Assembly (NCBI RefSeq): GCF_030160235.1 | Contig: NZ_BSNY01000071.1 | Coordinates: 124,001-188,000 of the forward strand | DNA: 64,000 nt | From: Mesorhizobium huakuii | GTDB taxonomy: Bacteria > Pseudomonadota > Alphaproteobacteria > Rhizobiales > Rhizobiaceae | Direction of reading: 5' to 3' | Shown: positions 9,171 to 17,754 of the stretch, piece by piece | Position numbering within the stretch: position 1 is the stretch's first letter | Layout of the letters: every line of letters starts with the position of its first letter | Made by a program: the position numbers and the translations under genes | The notes under the pieces: generated by a model | Told to the model about the DNA's origin: nothing | Databases searched by the model: none | What the model saw: only the letters and a program-made list of their open reading frames with translations

Positions 9171-9620
9171 TCACGGCCGCTTCGGCGGGATAGAATAGGT
9201 GCCCGTGGCGTGCGCGATGGTGTGTCCTTCGGGCCCGGCGACGATGTCGATGTCGAAGACCATCAGGCTCTTTCCGAGCTTCAGGATGCGGCAATGGCCA
9301 TCGATCGGCCCGGCCTCGGCCTTGCGCACGAAGTTGATGTCGAGGTTGACCGTCACGGACAGCGCGTCCGGTCCGGCATGGGAGAGCACGCAGACATAGC
9401 CGCCAATGTCGGCAAGCGTGAACAGCGACGGACCGGATACCGTGCCGCCCGGGCGCAAATGACGTTCGCCGGCATTGAGCCGCACGGTGCAGCCGCCTGG
9501 GAAAACGTCGACAGCCTCGTAATATTTGAACTGCTCGTTGAGTTGCGGATAGACGGTTTCCATCAGTACATTGACTTGTGCTGCGGTCAGCACTGGCTTG
9601 AGATTGGTCTGGGCGGGCAT
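9171..9620 (-). CDS. PaaI-family hotdog-fold thioesterase
   Basis: The 149-residue protein shows the hotdog thioesterase pattern: GERHLRPGGTVSGPSLFTLAD, where the aspartate and glycine region belongs to the active site, then VTVNLDINFVRKA. The family hydrolyses aromatic or short acyl-CoA thioesters. A long open frame extends far upstream but only this part has family character, so the ATG at 9620 is used. It is divergent from an enoyl-CoA hydratase gene, which suggests shared acyl-CoA metabolism. Confidence 0.85.
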   Translation of the reverse strand: MPAQTNLKPVLTAAQVNVLMETVYPQLNEQFKYYEAVDVFPGGCTVRLNAGERHLRPGGTVSGPSLFTLADIGGYVCVLSHAGPDALSVTVNLDINFVRKAEAGPIDGHCRILKLGKSLMVFDIDIVAGPEGHTIAHATGTYSIPPKRP

Positions 9621-9708
9621 GTCGGTCTCTCGCTTTGCTCCCGGCCTGTATGGGCGCAGCCGGGCGTTCCTGGCAACACCCTCAGCCTTCTGGCGCAAGC
9701 GATGGGTG

Positions 9709-9737
9709 TTGGACGAAACCCGATCCGATATTAGATA
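9709..9737 (+). promoter_or_regulatory. Possible promoter of the enoyl-CoA hydratase gene
   Basis: TTGGAC (9709-9714) and TAGATA (9732-9737) are spaced 17 bases apart in the 154-base gap between divergent genes. The -35 is good and the -10 is weak. Confidence 0.4.
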
Positions 9738-9774
9738 GTCTGCCAACGCCGAGCGGAATCGTGGAGACTTAGCC

Positions 9775-10596
9775 ATGGCCGAAATCCTTGCCATCAAGCC
9801 TGCCGTTGCCGAGGGCCCGGTCACGGCCAGGCTGGACAAGGGCGTGCTGCGGCTCACGCTCGCCAATCCGCCCGCCAACGCTTTGTCGCTTGGAGTAATG
9901 GCGACATTGACGGCGGAGCTCGACCGCGCCAAGGCCGACAAGGCGGTTCGCGTCATCATCTTGTCGGCGGCGGGGAAAGTGTTCTGCGCGGGCCATGATC
10001 TCAAGGAAATGACGGCGCGCCGCACCGACGCCGATCGCGGCAAGGCCTTCTTCGAAGAGACGTTTGCCGCTTGCGCCCAGTTGATGCAGACAATCGTGCG
10101 CCATCCCTTGCCCGTCATCGCCGAAGTCGACGGCCTGGCGACTGCCGCCGGCCTGCAGCTGGTCGCCAGTTGCGACCTGGCGATCGCCTCGCATGAGGCG
10201 ACCTTCTGCACGCCGGGCGTCAATATCGGCCTGTTCTGCTCGACGCCGATGGTGGCGCTGTCGCGCAACGTCTCACGCAAGCAGGCGATGGAAATGCTTC
10301 TGACCGGCGAGACGATCGACGCGGCAACCGCCAAGGAGTTCGGCCTGGTCAACCGTGTCGTGCCGCGCGAATACCTGAATCAGATCGTCACCAAATACGC
10401 GCAAACCATTGCTTCCAAATCATCTTTGGTGGTCAAGACCGGCAAGGAGGCCTTTTATGCCCAGGCCGAAATGGGGTTGGCGGACGCCTATGCCTATACC
10501 GGGCGCGTCATGGTCGAGAACATGCTGGCGCGCGACGCGGAAGAAGGCATCGGCGCCTTCATCGGCAAGCGCAAGCCGGAATGGACGGACGAGTAG
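9775..10596 (+). CDS. Enoyl-CoA hydratase/isomerase family protein
   Basis: This 273-residue crotonase-fold protein has the CoA-binding and oxyanion elements FCAGHDLKEM and the later ATAAGLQLVASCDLAIAS. Family members hydrate trans-2-enoyl-CoA or act as isomerases or ligase-like enzymes. The second segment has TAAGLQL where a hydratase glutamate is often found, so the exact reaction is uncertain. GGAG lies nine bases before the ATG. The VOC-family gene follows immediately and may be cotranscribed. Confidence 0.9.
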   Translation: MAEILAIKPAVAEGPVTARLDKGVLRLTLANPPANALSLGVMATLTAELDRAKADKAVRVIILSAAGKVFCAGHDLKEMTARRTDADRGKAFFEETFAACAQLMQTIVRHPLPVIAEVDGLATAAGLQLVASCDLAIASHEATFCTPGVNIGLFCSTPMVALSRNVSRKQAMEMLLTGETIDAATAKEFGLVNRVVPREYLNQIVTKYAQTIASKSSLVVKTGKEAFYAQAEMGLADAYAYTGRVMVENMLARDAEEGIGAFIGKRKPEWTDE

Positions 10597-10598
10597 CC

Positions 10599-11021
10599 GT
10601 GGAACCACGCATCTCCATCGTCACGATTGCAACGGATGATCTCGACCGCGCCGTGCGCTTCTACGAAGCCATGGGGCTGAAACGGCATGCCGCGATCACT
10701 GACGGCGTCGCCTTCTTCCAGATGGGCGGCGCCATTCTGGGCCTCTTTCCGCGCGCCAGTGCCGAGGAGGATTCCGGCATCACGTTCGCCAAGGGGCCTT
10801 CCGCCGTCTATCTCGCCTACAACACCCGCTCCGACGCCGAAGTCGACGAGGTACTCGCCATGGCGGAAAAGGCCGGCGGCCGCATCGTCAAGCCGGCCGG
10901 CCGCGCCTTCTGGGGCGGCTGGTACGGCTATTTCGCCGATGCGGACGGCCATGTCTGGGAAGTGGCGCACAATCCGGCCTTTCCGATCGCCGAAGACGGC
11001 ACGATTTCGTTGCCTGCTTGA
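10599..11021 (+). CDS. VOC (glyoxalase/bleomycin resistance) superfamily protein
   Basis: The 140-residue protein has one full vicinal-oxygen-chelate pair of beta-alpha-beta-beta-beta units: ISIVTIATDDLDRAVRFYEA at the start and YFADADGHVWEVAHNPAF near the end, with a C-terminal glutamate metal ligand. The reaction is unknown. The GTG at 10599, three bases after the previous stop, is preferred. An ATG at 10581 overlapping the hydratase is the alternative. Its stop overlaps the next start (TGATG), so the genes are coupled. Confidence 0.85.
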   Translation: MEPRISIVTIATDDLDRAVRFYEAMGLKRHAAITDGVAFFQMGGAILGLFPRASAEEDSGITFAKGPSAVYLAYNTRSDAEVDEVLAMAEKAGGRIVKPAGRAFWGGWYGYFADADGHVWEVAHNPAFPIAEDGTISLPA

Positions 11022-11803
11022 TGGCCTACCGCAAACAGCTGACGCGGCTCAAGGCACCGTACCTCAAGCGCATCCTGCTCGACCCCGGGCGCGTGGCGGA
11101 TTGGGAAAAATACCCCTGGAACCTGCCGTTGTTTCGCGGCCACGAATTTGAACTCGAATTCACGACGCCGATCACCATCATCGTCGGCGAGAACGGCACC
11201 GGCAAATCCACGCTTCTCGAGGCGATTGGCGCGCTGGCCGGCTATGACGAGGCCGGCGGCGGCAAGGGCTACAGGCCAGTCGACCATTCCATCGCCATCG
11301 ACAAGAGTGGCGCCGCGCTGGCAGACACGTTCCGTGGCCACTGGCTGCCGAAGGTAACCGCCGGCTGGTTCTTTCGCGCCGAATCCTTCTATTCCGTCGC
11401 TCGTTATCTCGACCAGGCGGCACTCGAAGATCCCTTTGGGCCGCCGCCGCCGGACTTTCTGTCCTGGTCGCATGGCGAGGGCTTTATCCGCTTCTTCGAG
11501 GAGCGCTGCCGCAGGCAAGGCATTTATATCCTCGACGAGCCGGAAAGCGCTCTGTCGCCGTCGCGCCAGATCGAACTGCTGAAGATGCTGCGGCGCATGG
11601 ACCAGTCGGGCACCGCGCAGGTGATCATGGCGACGCACTCGCCATTGTTGATGGCCTGTCCTGGCGCGCGGCTGTTCCGCATCAGCCGATTCGGGCTCGA
11701 GCCCGCCGACTTTCGTGACACGGACCACTTCCGCATGTTGCGCGATTTCAGCAACGACCCGGATGGTTTTCTCGCCGGGGCGTTGTATGAGGACGAGGCA
11801 TGA
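11021..11803 (+). CDS. AAA-type ATPase, SMC/ABC-like P-loop protein of unknown role
   Basis: The 260-residue protein has a Walker A motif GENGTGKST at about 56-64, a Walker B with ILDEPESAL further on, and the switch region MATHSPLLM. No transmembrane or transporter features are present. The layout matches the short AAA_21/AAA_15-type predicted ATPases, soluble cousins of ABC and SMC proteins. It is translationally coupled to the VOC gene before it and overlaps the CoA-binding gene after it by four bases. Function cannot be inferred. Confidence 0.8.
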   Translation: MAYRKQLTRLKAPYLKRILLDPGRVADWEKYPWNLPLFRGHEFELEFTTPITIIVGENGTGKSTLLEAIGALAGYDEAGGGKGYRPVDHSIAIDKSGAALADTFRGHWLPKVTAGWFFRAESFYSVARYLDQAALEDPFGPPPPDFLSWSHGEGFIRFFEERCRRQGIYILDEPESALSPSRQIELLKMLRRMDQSGTAQVIMATHSPLLMACPGARLFRISRFGLEPADFRDTDHFRMLRDFSNDPDGFLAGALYEDEA

Positions 11804-12321
11804 ATCACGATAGCTACGACAACACCTACATCGCCGGCATCCTCAATTCGGTGAGGACCATCGCCTTGGTCGGCGCGTCGGCCAATGACGTCAGGCCGAG
11901 CTATTTTGTCCTGAAATACCTGCTGGCCAAGGGCTTTTCGGTGTTTCCGGTCAATCCTGGCCAGGCCGGCAAGGAAATCCTCGGCCGCATGACCTATGCC
12001 AGGCTGGCCGATATTCCGGAGCCGATCGATATGGTCGACATCTTCCGCGCCGCGACCGCGGTGCCAGGCATTGTCGACGAGGTCTTGCGGCTCGATCCCT
12101 TGCCGAAAGTCATCTGGATGCAGCTCGGCGTGCGTCATGACGAGGCGGCCGCGCGCGCCGAGGCGGCCGGCATCAAGGTGGTGATGAACCGCTGCCCCAA
12201 GATCGAATACGGCAAGCTCTCCGGCGAGATCGGCTGGACCGGTGTCAATTCCGGGGTGCTGTCGTCCAAGAAGCCGCTGATGCGCCAGGGTTTCCAGAGT
12301 TTCGGCGTGCGCCAGAAATAG
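11800..12321 (+). CDS. CoA-binding domain protein (YccU family)
   Basis: This 173-residue Rossmann-fold protein has the CoA_binding_2 signature: TIALVGASANDVRPSY near residue 20, VFPVNPGQAGKEILG, and later VIWMQLGVRHDEA and MNRCPKIEYGKL. Such proteins resemble the CoA-binding half of succinyl-CoA synthetase, but their biochemical task is unsettled. It starts inside the previous stop (ATGA) and ends the operon beginning at the enoyl-CoA hydratase. Confidence 0.88.
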   Translation: MNHDSYDNTYIAGILNSVRTIALVGASANDVRPSYFVLKYLLAKGFSVFPVNPGQAGKEILGRMTYARLADIPEPIDMVDIFRAATAVPGIVDEVLRLDPLPKVIWMQLGVRHDEAAARAEAAGIKVVMNRCPKIEYGKLSGEIGWTGVNSGVLSSKKPLMRQGFQSFGVRQK

Positions 12322-12423
12322 GCCGCGAGCGAGAAGCGCAAAAATATTCCGGCTAGCGCTGTATTATCCTGCGGTTTGATCGAAGATCCTACGCCGAAGG
12401 GTATTTTCTTCTTTGCATTCCGA

Positions 12424-12449
12424 GCCGGGCTTCGCCAAGAATGCCCGGC
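12424..12449 (+). other. Hairpin in the leader of the sulfhydrylase gene
   Basis: GCCGGGC (12424-12430) and GCCCGGC (12443-12449) form a perfect 7-bp stem with a 12-base loop, followed by a short T-rich stretch, 32 bases ahead of the GTG start. It could terminate the upstream operon or attenuate this methionine gene. A TATTAT at 12362-12367 may be the -10 box. Confidence 0.45.
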
Positions 12450-12481
12450 GATTTTCAGAAGGTTCTCGAGGGAGGTTTTAA

Positions 12482-13762
12482 GTGACCCGTACGCCCGGTT
12501 TCAACACGCTCGCCGTCCATGCCGGCGCCAAGCCCGATCCAGCCACCGGCGCGCGCGCCACGCCGATCTACCAGACGACCTCCTTCGTCTTCGACGATGC
12601 CGACCACGCCGCGTCCCTGTTCGGGCTGAAGGCCTTCGGCAACATCTACACCCGCATCATGAACCCGACGCAGGCCGTGCTTGAAGAGCGCGTTGCGGCA
12701 CTCGAGGGCGGCACGGCCGCCCTTGCGGTCGCGTCCGGCCACGCCGCGCAGGTCATCGTGTTCCACAATCTGATGCAGCCGGGTGACAATTTCGTCGCCG
12801 CGACAAGGCTATATGGCGGCTCGATCAACCAGTTCGGCCATGCCTTCAAGAATTACGGCTGGGAAGTCCGTTGGGCCGACACCAACGACGTCTCGACCTT
12901 CGAGAGCCAGATCGACGACAGGACCAAGGCGATCTTCATCGAAAGCCTGGCCAATCCAGGCGGTACTTTCGTCGACATCGAAAAGATCGGCGACATCGCC
13001 CGCAAGCACGGCCTGCCGCTGATCGTCGACAACACGCTGGCATCGCCCTATCTGATCCGGCCGATCGAGCACGGCGCCGACATCGTCGTCCACTCGCTGA
13101 CCAAGTTCATCGGCGGCCACGGCAATTCGATCGGCGGCGTCATCGTCGACGGCGGCACCTTCGACTGGTCGAAATCGGGCAAATATCCGATGCTGTCGGA
13201 ACCGCGCCCCGAATATGGCGGCCTCGTCCTGCACGAAACCTTCGGCAATTTCGCCTTCGCCATCGCCGCGCGCGTGCTCGGCCTGCGCGACCTCGGCCCG
13301 GCGATCTCGCCCTTCAACGCCTTCCTTATCCTGACTGGCCTGGAAACCTTGCCGCTGCGCATGCAGCGTCATTGCGACAATGCGGTCACGGTCGCCGGCT
13401 GGCTGTCCAACCACCCCAAGGTCGCCTGGGTGAACTACCCCGGCCTTCCCAGCGACAAGAACAACGCGCTGCAGAAGAAATACTCGCCGCTGGGCGCGGG
13501 CGCCGTGTTCACCTTCGGCCTCAAGGGCGGCTACGAGGCCGGCGTCAAATTCGTCGAGGCGCTGGAACTGTTTTCGCATCTGGCCAATGTGGGCGACACC
13601 AAGTCGCTGGTCATCCATCCGGCGTCGACCACGCACCGCCAGCTTTCCGACGAGCAGAAGGTCAAGGCCGGCGCCGGCCCGGACACAGTGCGGCTTTCGA
13701 TCGGCATCGAGGATGTCACCGATATCGTCGCCGACCTCGAACAGGCACTCGCCAAGGTCTGA
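12482..13762 (+). CDS. metY: O-acetylhomoserine aminocarboxypropyltransferase (sulfhydrylase)
   Basis: This 426-residue PLP enzyme belongs to the Cys/Met metabolism family. It makes homocysteine from O-acetylhomoserine and sulfide in methionine synthesis. Key features are the N-terminus TLAVHAGAKPDPATGAR, the substrate tyrosines around NIYTRIMNPT, and the PLP lysine 208 in VHSLTKFIGGHG. The long GDTKSLVIHPASTTH segment is typical of this subfamily. A GTG start is supported by GAGGGAGG at 12468-12475. The cupin gene follows after six bases. Confidence 0.93.
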   Translation: MTRTPGFNTLAVHAGAKPDPATGARATPIYQTTSFVFDDADHAASLFGLKAFGNIYTRIMNPTQAVLEERVAALEGGTAALAVASGHAAQVIVFHNLMQPGDNFVAATRLYGGSINQFGHAFKNYGWEVRWADTNDVSTFESQIDDRTKAIFIESLANPGGTFVDIEKIGDIARKHGLPLIVDNTLASPYLIRPIEHGADIVVHSLTKFIGGHGNSIGGVIVDGGTFDWSKSGKYPMLSEPRPEYGGLVLHETFGNFAFAIAARVLGLRDLGPAISPFNAFLILTGLETLPLRMQRHCDNAVTVAGWLSNHPKVAWVNYPGLPSDKNNALQKKYSPLGAGAVFTFGLKGGYEAGVKFVEALELFSHLANVGDTKSLVIHPASTTHRQLSDEQKVKAGAGPDTVRLSIGIEDVTDIVADLEQALAKV

Positions 13763-13768
13763 TTGCCG

Positions 13769-14113
13769 ATGGCCGCTTTCCTTTCCGTCGACACCAAGAG
13801 CGTCGAACCTGAATCCGGCGCGCCCGCGCCGGATCGCCTGATCTCGGGCGATCCGAAATTCCGCACCTGGAATGTCGAGGAGCGGGAAGGCGGCCTCTAT
13901 GCCGGCATCTGGGAATCCACCCCGGGCAAATGGCGCATCGTCTATGACGAATGGGAATTCTGCCACATCATGTCCGGCATTTCGGTGATCGCGGAGGACG
14001 GTGGGCAAGCGCACACCGTCAAGGCCGGTGACAGTTTCGTGCTGAGGCCGGGCTTCAAGGGCAGCTGGGAAGTGCTTGAAACGACCCGCAAGGAGTATGT
14101 GATCAAGCTGTAG
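13769..14113 (+). CDS. Small cupin protein (DUF861/cupin_3 type)
   Basis: The 114-residue protein is a single cupin barrel. The line RTWNVEEREGGLYAGIWEST, then KWRIVYDEWEFCHIMSG and GDSFVLRPGFKGSWEV, matches the ureidoglycine-aminohydrolase-like cupin_3 group, which keeps a tryptophan and glutamate near the pocket. No reaction is assigned. The ATG at 13769 is preferred over a TTG six bases upstream. Its tight spacing after metY suggests cotranscription. Confidence 0.82.
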   Translation: MAAFLSVDTKSVEPESGAPAPDRLISGDPKFRTWNVEEREGGLYAGIWESTPGKWRIVYDEWEFCHIMSGISVIAEDGGQAHTVKAGDSFVLRPGFKGSWEVLETTRKEYVIKL

Positions 14114-14315
14114 CCGGCCGATCGGACGACACGGCCAAATACCGCAACCGGAAAGTCCGCACCGCGTCATCATCTGGCGGCGCTCGCATCGCTCGGCAGT
14201 TCATAAAGGCTGGCATGATTCGCGCGCCCGCAGGGTGCGGACCACACGTCCTTTCTTGTGATGGTTTTGAGAGGGCCTGGCTCAACGGCGGCAAATATTC
14301 GGCACGCACGCAAAG

Positions 14316-14344
14316 TTGACTGCAGTTTAGTGCGCTCTTATAGA
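14316..14344 (+). promoter_or_regulatory. Sigma-70-type promoter for the GT25 gene
   Basis: TTGACT (14316-14321) and TATAGA (14339-14344) are separated by exactly 17 bases. They lie in the 328-base gap 14114-14441, which otherwise shows no gene. The inferred start near 14351 gives a leader of about 90 bases. Confidence 0.75.
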
Positions 14345-14441
14345 AAATTCGACACGCGAGAATGACTGCCGGTGAACTTCTGCCCTAGGCGGAGACACGA
14401 AGTAGAGATCGCTGACAGCTTGCACGCCTTTGGGGGTCACA

Positions 14442-15239
14442 GTGAAGTGTTTGGTGATCAATCTTGACCGGTCCGCCGACCGGCTCGCTGGCGTAACGGC
14501 GGAATTCTCCCGCATTGGAATTCCTTTCGAACGCGTCGCGGGGGTGGATGCGGCCATCGGCGCACCTATCGTCGCGCCCCCGCTAACCGAGGCGGAAGTC
14601 TGCTGCTTCTTCAGCCACCGTCTGTGCTGGCAAATCATCGCGGACGGCCCTGATCGATATGGCGCTGTCTTCGAGGATGACGTTGTTTTCAGTCATGACG
14701 CCGGGTCCTTGCTGGCTGATGGGAGTTGGATCCCACCAGACGCCGACATCATCAAACTCGAAACATTCTTCAACCGGGTGAGGCTCGGTAGCCAGCACGT
14801 TGCCGTTGCGGCGGGCTACTCAGCAAGGCGGCTCCTCGGACAACATCTGGGATCGTGCGGCTACGTAGTTTCAAAAAGTGCGGCAAAGTGGCTGCTCAGC
14901 AAGACCAAGCTCCCCAAGGCAGCGGTCGACGTCGCTCTCTTTGCCCCAAATCAGACGACGGCAGCGCGCAACACGACCTACCAGCTGATGCCCGCGCTCT
15001 GCGCCCAGGTCCAGTTCGTTTCGGAGAACCGCGGCCCTGCGACCTTGATCCAGTTCGCGCCGCAGCCGCCCAGAAACAAGCGCATTATTGACAGAATCCA
15101 GGCAGAGGCTACTCGCGCCCTAGCCCAGCTTCGAAACAGAAACTCTTTCGCCACGGAGAAGGTCGACGCCGTGCCGCTGCGTTTTCCGCTGGCGATGGAG
15201 GCCAACACAGACCCCAATCCGGTCCAGGCATTGCCATAA
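14442..15239 (+). CDS. Glycosyltransferase family 25 (LPS-type) protein
   Basis: The 265-residue protein starts MKCLVINLDRSADRLAG, the GT25 nucleotide-sugar signature, and carries EDDV at 78-81. GT25 enzymes add sugars, often galactose, to LPS or capsular glycans. The GTG at 14442 is chosen because GGGGG lies five bases before it and because homology begins exactly there. It is a single-gene unit with its own promoter. Base composition appears less GC-extreme than its neighbours, which may hint at transfer. Confidence 0.83.
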   Translation: MKCLVINLDRSADRLAGVTAEFSRIGIPFERVAGVDAAIGAPIVAPPLTEAEVCCFFSHRLCWQIIADGPDRYGAVFEDDVVFSHDAGSLLADGSWIPPDADIIKLETFFNRVRLGSQHVAVAAGYSARRLLGQHLGSCGYVVSKSAAKWLLSKTKLPKAAVDVALFAPNQTTAARNTTYQLMPALCAQVQFVSENRGPATLIQFAPQPPRNKRIIDRIQAEATRALAQLRNRNSFATEKVDAVPLRFPLAMEANTDPNPVQALP

Positions 15240-15300
15240 GGGCCTCTAAGGTTCTCGTCAAACGAGCATCGATTGCGCTTCGGTCACTGATTGCGGCGAC

Positions 15301-16374
15301 CTATTTCGCCGGAAACTGGCTGAGGCAGGCTTCGGAAGACTTGTCGTGCGCCGTCAGCAGATCGGCGTCCTGGGCTTCGATATCGGCGTCCGATATCTCG
15401 TCGCGATAATACTGCGCCAGGAGGTCGAGCCCCTGCTGGCTGACGCCATAGGTCGGGACCTCCCGAGCCAGGCAGCCGCAAAGCGCGAGCGCGCGATCGG
15501 GCGAGCCGGTCTTGTGGTTGGTCAGGATGAAATCCTGCGCCGGGCAGGCGTCGAGAAAGCCGTTGAAGTTCAGCTTCTGCTGCGGTCGATCGCCATGATC
15601 GAAATAGGCTGGCGGCCATTGGCTTTTGCCGCTCGCGACATCGCAGCCCGTGGCGACGTCCTGGGCGCCTTTCGACAGGTTGAGCCAGGCATCCTCCTTG
15701 TCGCCCAGGGGGTAGTCGAAATCTTCGCCGACAAGCGAGGCCGTATACGCGTCAAGGTCGGCCTGGGTGAGGCCGACCGTCTGAAATCGGTTGAACTGGC
15801 ATTGGCAAGCGGCACGCATTTGCTCTGTTTCGCTTTGTGAAGCCTCTTGGCTCAGCTTGTTTTTCTGGCAGGCCGCCACGAAAGCTTCGCCATCAAGCGT
15901 CGAAGCCGGAAAGGTCGAGGCGTCGACATAGCGCTTTCCGTCCCAGCCGATTGTCATCGTGTCGGACTGGATGTCGAAGAAGCCGTTCCGTTTGAAAGGG
16001 CTGAGCGCGATCTTGTCCTGCGGCACCAGTCGTGCGCCCGGAATGTCGCCGAGAACCTCCTGGTAGCCGTCTCCTTCCAGGACGAACAGGAAGTTGCCGC
16101 AATTGACGCCGTCGCAGCCCGGCGCATAGCGGTAGGCGAAGATCTCAGGCAAACCGTCGAGATTGAGATCGACCTCGATGGCGAAGGATGCCAGCGGCAG
16201 GCCCTTCGATCCGGTCTGCCGCTCCAGAAGGCCCATCGCCATCTTCTGGGCGATGGCCTTGCTGTTCTCCCAGGGGATGTTCTCCGGCTGCTGCTGGGCG
16301 CGCGCCGCGGTTCCCAGGCAGGCGGATAGCAACGCCAATACGAACGCCGCCGCCGGTCTCCAAAACAGTCTCAT
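15301..16374 (-). CDS. Exported cysteine-containing protein of unknown function
   Basis: The 357-residue product begins with a signal sequence (MRLFWRPAAAFVLALLSA). LSAC could be a lipobox, while ARA-QQ further on could be a signal peptidase I site, so either a lipoprotein or a soluble periplasmic protein is possible. The mature part has about ten cysteines, including CDGVNCG, ACQCQF and LCGCLA, and an early acidic segment (EVDLNLDGLPEIFAYRY) resembling a calcium-binding or FG-GAP-like motif. I do not recognise a family. It lies 25 bases after the P450 stop region on the same strand. Confidence 0.72.
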   Translation of the reverse strand: MRLFWRPAAAFVLALLSACLGTAARAQQQPENIPWENSKAIAQKMAMGLLERQTGSKGLPLASFAIEVDLNLDGLPEIFAYRYAPGCDGVNCGNFLFVLEGDGYQEVLGDIPGARLVPQDKIALSPFKRNGFFDIQSDTMTIGWDGKRYVDASTFPASTLDGEAFVAACQKNKLSQEASQSETEQMRAACQCQFNRFQTVGLTQADLDAYTASLVGEDFDYPLGDKEDAWLNLSKGAQDVATGCDVASGKSQWPPAYFDHGDRPQQKLNFNGFLDACPAQDFILTNHKTGSPDRALALCGCLAREVPTYGVSQQGLDLLAQYYRDEISDADIEAQDADLLTAHDKSSEACLSQFPAK

Positions 16375-16399
16375 CGCGCAGCCCCAGGCCCGCGATCGT

Positions 16400-17650
16400 T
16401 CAGAAGCCGACAGCGAGCGTTTCCAGCCCATGGAAGTGGTAAGTGTCGCGGAAGCGCGGGGTTTCGGCAAGATGCTGCCGCGGGCGCCGCTCGAACAAAG
16501 TCTTCAGCGACACCTGCAGTTCGAGCCGGGCCAGCGGCGCGCCGATGCAGAAATGGATCCCGGCGCCGAAGGACACGTTCTTCTGGTCGGTGCGATCCGG
16601 CCGGAAGGCCCGCGGTTCGGCAAAGGCGCGCGGATCGTGATTGGCCATGCCGAGCAAGAGCCCGATGGTCTGGCCGGGCTGCACGACGATGCCGGGCGCG
16701 ATCTCGATTTCCTGGTAGGCATAGCGCGTGAACATGTGCAGGGGCGCGTCGAAGCGCAGGCATTCCTCGACGGTTGCGGCGGTTGCTTCCGCCGACGTGA
16801 AGAAGCGGCTGGGATCGCCGCCTTGCGCCAGGATCGAGCGCACCGCGTTGCCGGTCTGATGCACGGTCGCTTCATGGCCGGCATTGAGCAGCAGGATGGC
16901 CGAGGACACCATTTCGTCCTCGGACAATCTCTGGCCGTCTTCCTGCGCCGATATCAGCAGCGACAAGAGGTCGTCGCCGGGATTCTTGCGCCGCTCGGCG
17001 ACGTAGCCGCGCAGGAAATCGGCAAATTCGCTAGCGGCGCGGTTGGCCGTCTCCTCGGTCTCGCGCGTGCGCCCATGAATGTACATGGCGACCATCTGAT
17101 GAGACCAGTCGAGCAGTTGCGGCCCCATCTCGACCGGCACGCCGAGCATTTCGGCGATGATGGTGATCGGCAGGGGAGAAGCGAAGGCAGGCAAAAGGTC
17201 GACCGGCCCGGTCGGATCAAAGCGGTCGATCAGTTCGTTGGCGAGCGCCTCGACCCGTGGCCGCAGCCGCTCGACCTGGCGCGAGACGAAGGCGCGGTTG
17301 ACCAGCGTTCTCAGCCGCGTGTGCACCGGCGGTTCCAGCTCGAGCATGGAGTTGGCTTCAATGCCGTCGAACGCCCTGAGATGGCTTCGGTCCTGGCCGA
17401 CGCCACGGCTGTCGGGAATGCCGGCCGGGTTCTGGCGGCCGAAGCGGCGGTCGCGCAGCAGCCGGTTGACATCGTCGAAGCCGCCAAAGCACCAGAAGCC
17501 GAATTCCTCCCAGAAGAAGGCATTGGAGACGCCATGCAGGAAGGCGTAAGCCTCATACGGGTTCAGGAAGAAAGCCGGCTCGTGCGGGTCGAGCCGCAGC
17601 CGGCGAGCGGCTGGATCAAAGCCAAGATAGGGGAGCGTCGAATTGGTCAT
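16400..17650 (-). CDS. Cytochrome P450
   Basis: This 416-residue soluble bacterial P450 is a heme-thiolate monooxygenase that needs a ferredoxin partner not seen here. The heme cysteine is C368 in FGAGIHFCIGAPL, the ExxR motif is E296-R299, and the I-helix oxygen-binding segment is AGHEAT at 257-262. The PERF-like region reads FRPDR. The substrate is unknown. The ATG at 17650 (MTNSTLPYLGFDP) is chosen over an upstream ATG whose extra 21 residues look non-native. Confidence 0.93.
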   Translation of the reverse strand: MTNSTLPYLGFDPAARRLRLDPHEPAFFLNPYEAYAFLHGVSNAFFWEEFGFWCFGGFDDVNRLLRDRRFGRQNPAGIPDSRGVGQDRSHLRAFDGIEANSMLELEPPVHTRLRTLVNRAFVSRQVERLRPRVEALANELIDRFDPTGPVDLLPAFASPLPITIIAEMLGVPVEMGPQLLDWSHQMVAMYIHGRTRETEETANRAASEFADFLRGYVAERRKNPGDDLLSLLISAQEDGQRLSEDEMVSSAILLLNAGHEATVHQTGNAVRSILAQGGDPSRFFTSAEATAATVEECLRFDAPLHMFTRYAYQEIEIAPGIVVQPGQTIGLLLGMANHDPRAFAEPRAFRPDRTDQKNVSFGAGIHFCIGAPLARLELQVSLKTLFERRPRQHLAETPRFRDTYHFHGLETLAVGF

Positions 17651-17754
17651 GCCAGACCCATAGCGCGGCTTGCCAGCCTCATTCCAGACCGTATGTTGGC
17701 GTCCGCACTCCAATGAATTGAGCCAGCCGGCGCGGCTGCGGAAGGCCTGAACGG

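Noticed and set aside
12322-12481. SAM-II riboswitch before the sulfhydrylase gene
   Set aside because: Consensus bases of the SAM-II pseudoknot could not be found; only a simple hairpin is present.
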